Part shown: positions 1 through 9,799 of the stretch, in pieces
Position numbering within the stretch: the first letter of the stretch is position 1
Layout: each line of letters begins with the position of its first letter
From: Sipunculus nudus
Lineage: Eukaryota > Annelida > Sipuncula > Golfingiida > Sipunculidae
Assembly: GCA_026874595.1 (NCBI GenBank)
Contig: CM049313.1
Span: forward strand, 62,250,659 to 62,314,658
DNA length: 64,000 bases
Reading direction: 5' to 3'
Notes under the pieces: model-generated
What the model was told of the DNA's origin: nothing
What the model saw: the letters and a program-made list of their open reading frames with translations, nothing else
Database searches by the model: none
Position numbers and translations under genes: made by a program

Positions 1-167
1 TTGTACATTCGAAACTTGAATACTCTTAAAAATCATAATTTTAGATTTAACATGCCAAATGACCCCCCAAAAAACCTATCCTAAAATAAATTGTAAGTGT
101 AAATGGTATCTTGTCTATAGACTAGGTTGAATTAAAGGCCGACAAATATTAAATCAGTTAAACTCAC

Positions 168-309
168 CAAGTATTCCAACTGTTACCCATCCGGCAACGC
201 CCACATCAGGCCGCTCACCACACCGACCACAGTGGCGACACCTGGTGCAGTCACATTTGCATCGGGATTTTTGGGTTGTATAACACTCACTTGGGTCTCC
301 ACAACACAT
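168..309 (-). CDS. Candidate first coding exon of a Cys-rich protein (unrecognised)
   Basis: Reading leftward from an ATG at 309, 47 codons stay open up to a consensus donor (G|GTGAGT) at 167-166. An in-frame TAG lies a few codons upstream of the ATG, so this Met is the first possible one unless an acceptor intervenes. The peptide holds nine cysteines in its first 30 residues, with the spacing C-x-C-x-C-x2-C-x2-C-x2-C (RCKCDCTRCRHCGRC), then a short hydrophobic stretch (VGVAGWVTVGILG) running into the splice site. That suggests a Cys-rich head followed by the start of a membrane segment, but I recognise no family. Support is one good donor and the Cys pattern only. No partner exon is visible because the next would lie left of the window. 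Confidence 0.35.
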
Positions 310-1045
310 GACTACCACAGGCTTTTCTTTAAATATTGTCTATTCAAAACGGATAGTTCTTTTCAAATTTTTGTGAATCAGGCCAATCTGTCTTCCATGA
401 ATCATAAACTATAAAGAAATTATTCCAGCTAGATCTCGTGTGATACACAGTATCATGCGGGTACAGCAAGTTCATGTATAATCGGTTGTCGTCTGCGATC
501 ATAACCTCTGTTCCCGCCTTTTCGGTCTCGTGTGATGTTAATATAGTCCCAAGTTCCGTGTTATCACAAAAACACACCAGTATACCTAAGGTATATAGAC
601 GTCTCCCTTTTAGATATACGTTTATTCCTATTCCCAGCAGGATAATGTATAAATATTATATGTATATTAGATTATTGGTGAAATCGCCACCGGTAACAAG
701 TGATAGGAAAGAACTGGACAGGCTTTTATGTGTTACTATCCAAACAATAACCCTTTTGAATTTAATCATACATGGACCGCATATTCATTATATCCGGAGA
801 GACCTAGTCCTGAACGTGGACAGGTACGGTACAGAATCATAGCACAGTGTATTACAACATGTTCCGCTGTTGAACATGCATTCATGCACTTTTGATAAGT
901 CAATACCTTACAATTGAAGGGTTGGGTTATATAGACCATGTGTAGCATAATTTGGCTTGGCAGAACTCGGCGCTGATTGGTACATTGAATGAATGACATG
1001 TGCACCCTTCTCACATTACAACTTGGTTATTCATGTAATTTTCAG
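310..1045. other. No supported gene
   Basis: AT-rich sequence with short spurious reading frames on both strands. I see no splice-bounded frame or recognisable repeat. It probably separates the two candidate exons, or is intron or upstream sequence of one of them. Confidence 0.4.
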
Positions 1046-1282
1046 GTAATGACCGCCATATGCCGGAAACATCAGCAAGCTCACGCTCGTGACAGGGGCA
1101 CACGGTGCCTGTACGCTTTGTACGTGTCCTGCGGCCAGACATACCTGTACAATACTGAATACCACGTGTGTAACCATGGGCAACAAATATTAATGGACGA
1201 TAGTTATCTCACAGCCATAGAAAATGATAACAGGCTCTTAGCCGCTGAAAGCAAAGATAATGCAGGGTTAGATCAAACTTAA
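1046..1282 (+). CDS. Candidate terminal exon, weakly galaxin-like
   Basis: An acceptor (pyrimidine-rich TAATTTTCAG ending at 1045) opens a 78-codon frame in phase 0 that closes with TAA at 1280-1282. The middle of the peptide reads SCGQTYLYNTEYHVCNHG. Its C-G-x-x-Y...N-x(5)-C-x-x-G spacing resembles one galaxin repeat, a motif known from coral and mollusc matrix proteins, although a typical galaxin repeat has a double Cys. The rest is polar and unremarkable. A possible AATAAA poly(A) signal lies at 1444-1449. The family suggestion is an inference from one motif. The exon call rests on the acceptor, the open frame and a base composition richer in GC than its surroundings. Confidence 0.35.
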   Translation, partial: VMTAICRKHQQAHARDRGTRCLYALYVSCGQTYLYNTEYHVCNHGQQILMDDSYLTAIENDNRLLAAESKDNAGLDQT

Positions 1283-2035
1283 TTTTGGTTATTACGATAC
1301 TTATAGTATATACACAGTACTAAGTTAGTTGTTTAGGTATAATGCTTCCAAGACTCTAAAAAATTTAAAGGGTGAAAATTCATCAGTCGCCGAAGTTCTT
1401 TAATGTCCTTACGACTTCTGCAATGAATTGACTTCCAGCAATGAATAAAGAAGTTATAATAACTATATATATATAAATGTACGTACTAAATCTGTAAAAT
1501 ATCATGAGAGAACACATTTGTTGTTTTTTTTTAAATTAAAAAAAATACGTTACAAATCCCTGCAGATACCATATAAGCTAACGACATACTTAATGAGCAT
1601 TTGACATACAAATTTATATGAACAAACACAACATAAGAAAATGTAAAAGATTTTCCCCGAATGGTACTTAAATATATCGTGGTCTCAAATAAATAACTCG
1701 CTTTTTTTAAATATACCTGATTAGGTCTCTTTGCAGATTACTATATTTTCTCTAAAAATGTCCTACTTCTTTTTCCTGATTTGGATATTTTCTTTAATTT
1801 GGTAAATATGCTCAAGAAAGACCCGGAAGGAGAGCAAATAGGCAAACCACTATTAATTCTACATACCCATACATATGTTTACAGCAATACTGACAAATCT
1901 TTTACTGGAGTTCCAGTAACGGTAATCAGCACTATTGCCCTGATAATAATATAATTCGCCAATATGGATTGCATTATGCGCTATGATTTACTATAAATCC
2001 GCCAGAAATTTTGTTAAACATGGAAAAAGATATAA
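1283..2035. other. No gene; possible 3' UTR then AT-rich spacer
   Basis: Contains an AATAAA at 1444-1449 that could serve the candidate exon ending at 1282. The rest is AT-rich with short homopolymers and no supported feature. Confidence 0.4.
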
Positions 2036-2664
2036 ACTAGTGGCCCATGGGCCATGACTCTCAGCTGAATTCAAGTAATGATGAACAATGAGCAAAATGA
2101 CTGCCAGAGTGCCAAAAAATCATGCTTTTTGTGAGTCCTAAGAAATTGGTTTCAGTGGGCTTTTCGACAGATGACCAATTCATTTGAAGGTCAATAAATA
2201 ATAGAAAAATGCATAAAAAATTTGAAAAAATACCGGTAGTATAGTGCCACCAGTCTGCAGGATTTAATGAAACACTCAATGACCAATATATATCTTATGA
2301 ATCATGGTGATCAATGCAGTATTTATTCAGATACTTGAGCTTTTGTATCAAATTTTAATTATTCTGAGAGGTACTTATGAGCCCCATAGCTCAGAGGATA
2401 TGGGTAACAGAGATCTAATGTCAAGTTTTTACAGAGACTTTTTACTTACCTCCTTGATGTCAAGTTAGAAGATTCCAGGTACAGCAGTTACATTTTGTGT
2501 CCTGTTAACATATGACAGCTTCTTTGAAAATATCAAAAATAAAAAAAAAAATTATAAAAAAAATTAGATAAATATACAGGTGGCGCCACCAGTTTGCAGG
2601 AACTGATGGACCCTTCATGATCAATATTCATGCGAAGAATCATGGTGATCAATAATATATATAT
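2036..2664 (+). mobile_element. Diverged family-A element, 5' part
   Basis: Starts ACTAGTGGCCCATGGGCC and continues to CTCAGCTGA, the same 5' end seen at 29247 and 61502 but mutated. It then carries about 1.5 units of the ~338-bp repeat: GAGCCCCATAGCTCAG, ATGGGTAACAGAGATC, and GGTGGCGCCACCAG near 2580. The copy stops at an AT tract into which the solo LTR at 2665 has inserted. No 3' hairpin remains. It is an old, truncated relative of the 29-33 kb array. Confidence 0.6.
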
Positions 2665-3441
2665 TGTTACAGGTGCTCTTTTTATTGTGTGACATGGGCT
2701 TAACTCGGGTTGTTGTTACATTTTATGTTTAATCCGTACTGGTTGAACTCGCGTTGTCATGTGAGCCTTGAGTTTTCACGCCTGGTCGTGGGTCACGTGA
2801 TGAGCCTGGTGTGTGGAGATACACAGCTCTGTTCTTTCTAGAGAATTCCTGAAACGCGTGTTTACTGTTGAATAGGGTCCTTATAGACTGTTCGAGAAGT
2901 GGAAATTTCCCGGCTTGGGTGTAAAGGTATATAAATGGGCTGTTTTTTAGAACCAGAGGGCGGAGCAGAGCAGATTACAGCGGACGCAGAAGCGTGTGTC
3001 AGGACCTTATCCGACGAATGCGGCAATTATAGAATGTCAAGAATTTTCTCCTGGATTTTATACATTTGGACTTCAGTTTACTTTCTGTGTTGTTGCAATA
3101 ACTTTCCACTGTACTGTCATTCTCCGCGAGTTTACATCAAAGGGCTTATCGTGGTGATGGTGTTGGTATCGAGGTACTGTACCATTATCTTTCTGTGTGA
3201 TTGTATTGACTTGTTGCTATAACGCTGTTTTACTGTATAATTGTTATTGATTTAGTGTAATGTATTGTTAGGGTTGTTTTAAGAATAAATTAAAGTTATT
3301 TGTTAACAAAAAAACACTGACTTCTTTATTCATTCCCCTAGACATTTCACGCTGCCTAGTGTTACAGAATCTGATTTTTTTTATCTCCATTACAAATTTA
3401 TGTTCATCACGCATACGTGATCTGTTTATATAAGGTTCCGT

Positions 3442-3445
<4 letters not shown>
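2665..3445 (+). mobile_element. Solo LTR of a retrotransposon
   Basis: A 781-bp segment begins TGTTACAGGTGC and ends GGTTCCGTAACA. These are the canonical TG...CA ends with a 6-bp inverted TGTTAC/GTAACA. It lies in an AT tract with ATAT on both sides, so a 4-bp target duplication is possible but not diagnostic. Internal order fits an LTR: a TATA box (TATATAAAT, 2928-2936) for U3, then an AATAAA at 3284-3289 followed by a GT/T-rich stretch for the R-U5 boundary. No internal retroelement domains flank it, so it probably arose by LTR-LTR recombination. A short reading frame near 2935-3222 has no recognisable domain. Confidence 0.6.
2901..2936 (+). promoter_or_regulatory. Core promoter of the solo LTR with kappaB-like palindrome
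   Basis: GGAAATTTCC at 2901-2910 is a perfect palindrome fitting the Rel/NF-kappaB consensus (GGR-N2-YYCC with an AT core). It sits 17 bp upstream of TATATAAAT (2928-2936). Position upstream of TATA inside U3 is where enhancer sites of LTRs lie. Function is inferred. Confidence 0.35.

Positions 3446-3532
<87 letters not shown>
3446..3532. repeat. (AT)n followed by (GA)n microsatellite
   Basis: About 66 bp of alternating AT, then GA repeats and a G run. This is the AT tract interrupted by the solo LTR. Confidence 0.9.
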
Positions 3533-3533
<1 letters not shown>

Positions 3534-5634
3534 GGGGGGAGGGAGGTAAGGAGACAAATATCTCCTTGGTAACCCATCACGCACCTCGACCTAATTTCTC
3601 GAAGTTCTGCACTTGTATGACACTTTATAAACTTATAGAAACTTTTACCTGTTAAGTTGATATAGGAACCTGAACATCAATTTATGTTAAAAGAAAACCT
3701 TGTGCATCATGTCCACATACATCCCTGTATTTAAGAGAAAGTTGACGCAAATCGTTCCAGTGAGTTTTCAGATTTGTTGCGGACACAATTGTAAAACTGT
3801 AACATTACTGGCTGCTGTATGAAATTCACACAATGAATCATACGATAACTCGGCGAAGAATGCACAGATTATTCTGAAATTTTGTAAGTTTGTTGATCAT
3901 GAAAAAGCATTTTAGAACTGCGAGATAGGTGGGGTCATGTATATTCTCCTTATTTTTACCAATTTTTAATCACATTTCCAGAGTTAGACATTATGGTGGA
4001 CATGTCATAGTTGGATCCGAGTAAACGATTATTTTAGGCTCAATGTATTAATTGAGAGAACTAAATCATTTGTAAAATACACAATAAAGATGCGAAAGCT
4101 GATTCATGTCTGACATCCATACAGTATGTAAGACATCACAGTTATGAATCCATTGACTCTCTTAAAATTTGGTTAAATTATCGATCGCGAAAAGCATTTT
4201 TAGGTCTGCTAGACTTGTGGTGCATTTTATAATATTTCTCAATATTTTTTTTGAGATCGGAAATTACTGGGTGGGGTTTAACAGGGCACGAACTCTCTGT
4301 CTAATCTTCTAAATTAACATCCTGTAGGTTCCCAGTAAAACCTACTTTGAATCCCGAAATTAGATCTACATGTATATCACGTTGATCTATATTCCGGGAA
4401 CTATTTTATGTTCCATTTTGATTTTGTTGGAATAATTCACATTTAATGGAAAAAAATTGAAGGAATGTGCATCATCCCCAATATCCCCAATGGATGCACA
4501 CAAACTGCATGAATTTGATTAAATAAATGGAGAAACTAAAAGTAACATAATATCCGACCAATAAACGTATTATAGCTATATAGCAAGAGGAGTTACCATC
4601 TCGCTCTCTCCTTCTAGATGAAGACAGATGGCCTCAACACTCCCGGTATCATCATCATACCACAGGGGATCATTTATTGAACCCGCACCGGCTAACCTTT
4701 CTGATCATGGGGTAACGATCACACACACGTCTCCTTAACAGAACAACTTAACCATCCATTCCCCGCGCCCCCTTGATACTTCTGCCAATAATTGCCATGT
4801 TAACCTGCGCGGCCATGGGGTCCAACTGATTGGAAATAATAGTGGGCCGGGGGCTATACTCTTATGTTACTCAGCATTTTATTACCCAGCATGCACACTT
4901 TCGCAGCCCCTTATTTTACTCCCTTAAACTGACCAAGCACGCCTTTAAGAAGTCACCGAATGGTACAGACAGTGATAGTAGAGTTCCTTTCGCTCTGCTC
5001 ACCTCTGTGGTTAAATCGCGCGTCATTTGTTAGATAACCCTTTATTTAACCAAACATATTACAAAGTTATAGTAGTCTATTTGACCTTGTGGTATATCAA
5101 AAACGGGCACGCAGTTGCTGAGCAACGTATTCAGATTTCTCCTTGAAATTCAAGTGAATACTCCACAGAAACTACTGCTATTTAAGAATAACACCGGCTT
5201 AAGAACGATTAATCCATGCAAGTTTTGACCCAAGGAATAGTGTTTCAGGTCAAAACACTCAAAATTTTAAACCCACGATATTTTCTGAATCCACAGTATT
5301 TAAACTTGAACTATTTGGAACGTTGAAACAGTGAGATCCCAAAATGTTTAGATTTTATCCAATTACATTTTTTATCAACATGCTCTGTTCATTCTGCATG
5401 TACCACTAACATGGTAAGTACAATTTATTTTTAAAAATGCGCAGATCCCGGCTGCTTAATATTCACGAGGCTGAAATATCGCGAATGTTTCGTTAATTTT
5501 GGACTTTTCGCGATAACACATGAACCTATAAATGTAAGTATACAACAGTATTGGTAATATAAGATAAGCATAAATCCTACACGATCTTATTCATTTCCGT
5601 CCTCAAATTATTAAATGTGTCACAGTCTATATAT
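3533..5634. other. No supported gene
   Basis: AT-rich non-coding sequence. A small open stretch after CTTCTAG at 4611-4617 (reading MKTDGLNTPG, stop near 4680) has an acceptor-like start but is too short to support. A TTCGCGA-containing module lies at about 5440-5515, related to those at 6.6, 26.5 and 37.4 kb. Confidence 0.4.
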
Positions 5635-6084
5635 TAGCGCTGTTACAATGCATCGAAAGTCGATGCATTTAATCGAAGCCAGTCATAAGACGAAAATCGA
5701 ATCGGGCATGAAATAATCGATTAATTTCAATTTTTGCATTTTCTTTCATTTTTATACCTTTTTGGTCTCTAGTTCTTACTAGTTAAACAGCATACATGAT
5801 GAAGTAGCACTGTAATTTAACAAAGAAAGTATTTTTATAACCTTCATTAGATGTTAGCACAATAATGGATGAGAAGATTTAAATATTATTTGGTCTGCAT
5901 AAATTCTCATGTATATAATAATCTTACTTTTTTAACATCATATATATGGGATGAAAACTTTATGTAGATATACGTCTCTGACTAAATGTTTAGAAGGTAT
6001 ACAATAATCGAATCTAGAATCGAATCGAAAGGCAACAATCGATAATCGAATTGAATCGAAGACCCCTTAGCAATTCACAGGCCT
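5635..6084. mobile_element. hAT-like MITE, copy 1
   Basis: The left end TAGCGCTGTTACAATGC and the inverse of the right end (AGGCCTGTGAATTGC) match imperfectly over about 15 bp. Both ends are followed inward by runs of ATCGA/TCGAT words (5645-5725 and 6005-6060), with an AT-rich core. A second copy with the same layout lies at 9349-9799. The C/T-AGG-x-x-TGT ends fit the hAT superfamily. No clear 8-bp target duplication is visible, so the boundaries are approximate. Confidence 0.45.
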
Positions 6085-6556
6085 GCTTTTTATCCCTTGT
6101 GATCACCAAGTGTTTTCGCAGTAATTTATACGCGTTTGCACCGGCCGGTTCCAACATCATGCACAGTTTAGGTTACTGGTTAACGAACAGTGTTTCCAGA
6201 GGTGTTATATATGTAACTTATCCGTTTGTGCAAATGCATAATCCCCTCTTGTTCATCATAGGTGATAGTATCTTATACCTGATGGTTTAATATTCGCGAT
6301 TATCTCCGAATGGCGAATTACGCGAAAATAAAACCCTCCGAATTTAGCAACCACAATATATATGCTAATCATATCACAGGGATCAAACATGCATGATATG
6401 TATAATATATAATAATTTGACTGTAATATACATAAATACATTACATGTATACATATGCATGTATGACAGATCAAAAGGGTTAATAAATACATCAGATTCC
6501 CTACATTTAATGTTATCTTCCTTCGCTGTCACAAACCGTGCCTATATACTCATGTA
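6085..6556. other. No supported gene
   Basis: AT-rich spacer between the MITE and the TTCGCGA module. Nothing is recognised in it. Confidence 0.4.
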
Positions 6557-6645
6557 GTCTTAATATTTGCGAGGTTGAAAATTCGCGATTGTACCTTTTT
6601 AATGTTTCGCGAGGGTTCCCTTTTCGCGATCTCACAAAACAAAAT
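6557..6645. repeat. TTCGCGA dispersed repeat module
   Basis: Contains ATTCGCGATTGTACC, TTTCGCGAGGGTTCC and TTTTCGCGATCTCAC. Closely similar blocks are at 26508-26600 and 37375-37575, with a weaker one near 5440-5515. It is a dispersed repeat family, type unknown. Confidence 0.5.
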
Positions 6646-7948
6646 CCCTATATAGAGAGTATAAACATTATTCTGTGAATTGATTATATCAAATATTATG
6701 TGCACAAAATCTTATAAACAAAAACTATTGTTCTTTAATGGCAGACATGTGGAAAGAACTTATAACATTTAAAATATCAATATTTAAAAAAAACACGATT
6801 AATAATTAATCATGTCAACCTTTTTGCTTTGAAACTTTGTCTTCGGCGATGGGACCTCTTATTTCAGAAGGTTTTATTTTTGTGTTAACTTTCTTTTCAC
6901 AGATGTCGCGAATTTCAAACCCTCGCAAACAAAAAGGCAACTACGTTATGTCCCTGACACCATACTGTGATTCCAGCTGGGACCGGCACGTCATGTCAGA
7001 AATGCCAGTGGCTTAACGCCATAGCAGTTCCCGCAGTCGTCTGACGGTTCATCAGTTTTAAATTACCATTATCCGGGTGAAGACGCTATTACCTCCTCTC
7101 TTTATAGCTGTGTCTGTTTGTCTGACGACCTCTGCTATGGCCTGGTCCAACTGACAGGTTAAACGTTATGGCCATGATTACCGCCACGACAGAGAACTGC
7201 ACGGGGGCGTCAATTTATCTTCAAAGGTGGAGGAGGACCTGCAAGCGCGGGAGCGTAATCAAAGTTAGGACAACTATTCTATTATGATTAACGCTGGTGT
7301 CACTAGACTTTTGTCACTTAACTCGTCTGTGGCCACTCCTCGGAAATGATCTAGAACCGTCGGAACTGTTCTGAGTGTGCCTCACGAGGAACGTTTTTCC
7401 ATATAGTCTCATAAATCTTAAGAACTTTAACATTAATTCGAGAAGCTGCATTTCGAAGCGCCATCTATGAAAAACTACGCGTATCAAGCAGGGGACTCGT
7501 TCCATGGAAAGCTTGGAAATCGCAAGTCGGATGTCGGAATTGAGGGTATATCGCTTGTAATTATACCACTCCCCTACGGAGTTTTTCGAATGCGGAGTGC
7601 AATCTTCAGGAAGGGGTTCGTTTGAGGAGCGTTGTCCATCCAGGCAAAGATTCGAACCTCGCACTTCCCTGTTAGTCAAATTTCACATATCAAAACGTTA
7701 CATTGTGAAAGAAAAAAAATTTCATAAGCCACACACCTCATTCAACAACTTGATCATCAATACTGAAATACTATATATAAAGTGGTTTGTGAGCGCCCAT
7801 ATGATTCTTGACATGTTTGTCATGGTTCATCAACGTGATCCAAGAACAGGTCTGGAATCCGGTCAAAATAATTATTATTGTATTACATACCTGGACAAAC
7901 CATATATATATCCAGTTTATATATCAATTAATGGAACTTATACTAGGC
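6646..7948. other. No supported gene
   Basis: Mostly unique-looking sequence. On the minus strand GGTTCGAATC at about 7649-7658 matches a tRNA-type B box, but no A box or tRNA fold was found near it. Short frames on both strands around 7314-7679 show no domain. Confidence 0.35.
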
Positions 7949-8484
7949 TATGGTTTGTTATGCTTAGCTGACAGAAGATTCTGGAGGTCTATACGCTTCT
8001 TGGAGGCTTAGCTGGTAATTTACATGTAGATAGTTTGAGAAAGTACGTAGTAGTCCTTATATAAAAAAAACTCGCTCCCAGGCCGTCTAATGAAGCCAGT
8101 CGAGAAGTGTCTTTGCAGCCAGATGAGTTGTGAGATGTAGATTTGCACTAGACGGGTTGTTATTTTAAGTCCCGCGTTAGGATGATTAATGCTCCAAAGT
8201 GATAGTGTTTATTAAGCCGAGGAGGGCGTTAGAAGTTTTGTGGACTTTGTATTTGTGAAGCTAGAACCAGTTAGCGGCGAGAGAAAGGCCAAAGAACTGT
8301 TTGAAGAATTGTATTGTGAGGTTGAAGCTTGTCTACAACTGTGAAGGCCAATTCTGGGACGTGATAAGAATAAACCTGTTTTTTTATACCCATCGACCTT
8401 GAGTGATTTTTCTGGATTTATGCGTGAAAGTTCGCGGGAATGTATGCCCACTGCGTGTGTGGTTACACTAGTGTGACAAAACAC
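7949..8484 (+). mobile_element. Possible second solo LTR (uncertain)
   Basis: Layout resembles an LTR: a start near TGTTATGC, a TATA-like TATATAAAA at about 8058, AATAAA near 8370, and an end in GTTACACTAGTGTGACA. It lacks a matching target duplication and no second copy is present to confirm ends, so this is a weak call. The region also holds short frames on the minus strand with no recognisable domain. Confidence 0.2.
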
Positions 8485-9348
8485 ACTGTATAATAGGAAA
8501 ATTGCCTGTACCATTCTGGTAGAGGAAATTTCGAAGGTCTGAACCACGGCCAGGTTAAATAAATCATACAATGTAATAACTTAATGAATTATTTAAACAA
8601 AAGAATGCATAACATTTCTTTTCATTAAGTTTGAAATGAATGTATGAATCATATGTTCATAAACTCTTCACTTTATTCAACATACTTTCTTTTCTATTTA
8701 CGGAAAGTATACAAATATTTGTATTTCGGTCACCCATTAAGATTTCCGTGTGCTTAGTTTCTGGAGATAAATAGAAAGACACGTGGATGGATGAATCGCT
8801 AAACATTCATACACGCGAATACACGCACACACAATTATTTATATGTTATTAACCGACCTGTTCTATATTGTGTTTGTATTGGCCTGAAGATAGCATGTCG
8901 GCCCGAGAGATGGAATGGCTGCCCGAAGGCAATATCCAACAAGCCGGTTCATGATTTATCTTAATGAATGGACATGTATGTTATCAGCCGAACCAACCAT
9001 GTAACCCTAAAGTCACTACATTTTTAAACTGACTATACCCAAGTAACTTCACCAATGCACACATTCCGCCATCTTCAGTTGAACTGGGTATTGTGTCGTA
9101 AGTTTCATTTCACATCAAGATGGGGCTCCATGACGTCACAATCGTAACGTGACTTGTTTTGTTCCCGGCGCGCGAGATTATTGTCAGTATAAATTTGTCG
9201 AATTTATTGTCGATTTCTTCAAGACAGCTCGGTTAAATTATGATTGCTAAAACTCGGCCAAACCTGCTTTTCTTCCGACACATTTCATCAGCATGTGCTG
9301 CCGAATAGGGCAATATTATAGACTGCTCGGCCGATTAGTAAAATAATT
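8485..9348. other. No supported gene
   Basis: Non-coding. Contains a perfect CRE palindrome (TGACGTCA) near 9130, close to a short GC-richer patch (CCCGGCGCGCGAG). That could be promoter-like, but no exon follows. Confidence 0.35.
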
Positions 9349-9799
9349 TAGGGTTGTACCAATACGTTGAAGAATCGATGCATTGGATTGCAAGCCCTCG
9401 ATTAAACTGTAATCGATGATTCGATTTATTTCGATTATTTTTAGCTTTTTTTTTGCCATGTACCGTCCCCCAGTCCTTGGTAAGCTTTCAAATGTGACGA
9501 TGCAATTTACGTCTTAGTTGTTTATCCCCTATGACCCCTAAATCTACTTCTAAGATTCGCTAATGGACCACTCCACTCGCACAGGAACGTATATGGCGGC
9601 GACAGAGGGAGAGATACACTTTTCTTTTTTTTTATTCCTTTTGCTGAAAGTGACTAACATCCATTTATGTCTTGCTTTAAATTTTAAGTCTGAAATTTAC
9701 TCCTTGAAATTTTATTGTAAGAATAGAATCGAGAACTGAATCGAATGTAATCAATCGAGAACTTAATCGATTATAATGACCCTCATAATTCACAGGCCT
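9349..9799. mobile_element. hAT-like MITE, copy 2
   Basis: Starts TAGGGTTGTACCAAT and ends CATAATTCACAGGCCTA, with ATCGA/TCGAT-rich subterminal zones (9370-9440 and 9725-9775). This matches the layout of the 5635-6084 copy. The core differs, as expected for non-autonomous elements. Ends are approximate. Confidence 0.45.

Noticed and set aside
7640-7670. tRNA-type B box (GGTTCGAATC on the minus strand)
   Set aside because: No A box at the right distance, no cloverleaf and no second copy to support a SINE or tRNA.
8212-8571. 119-codon open frame on the - strand
   Set aside because: No domain, no splice context, and the stretch has LTR-like TATA and AATAAA signals on the other strand.
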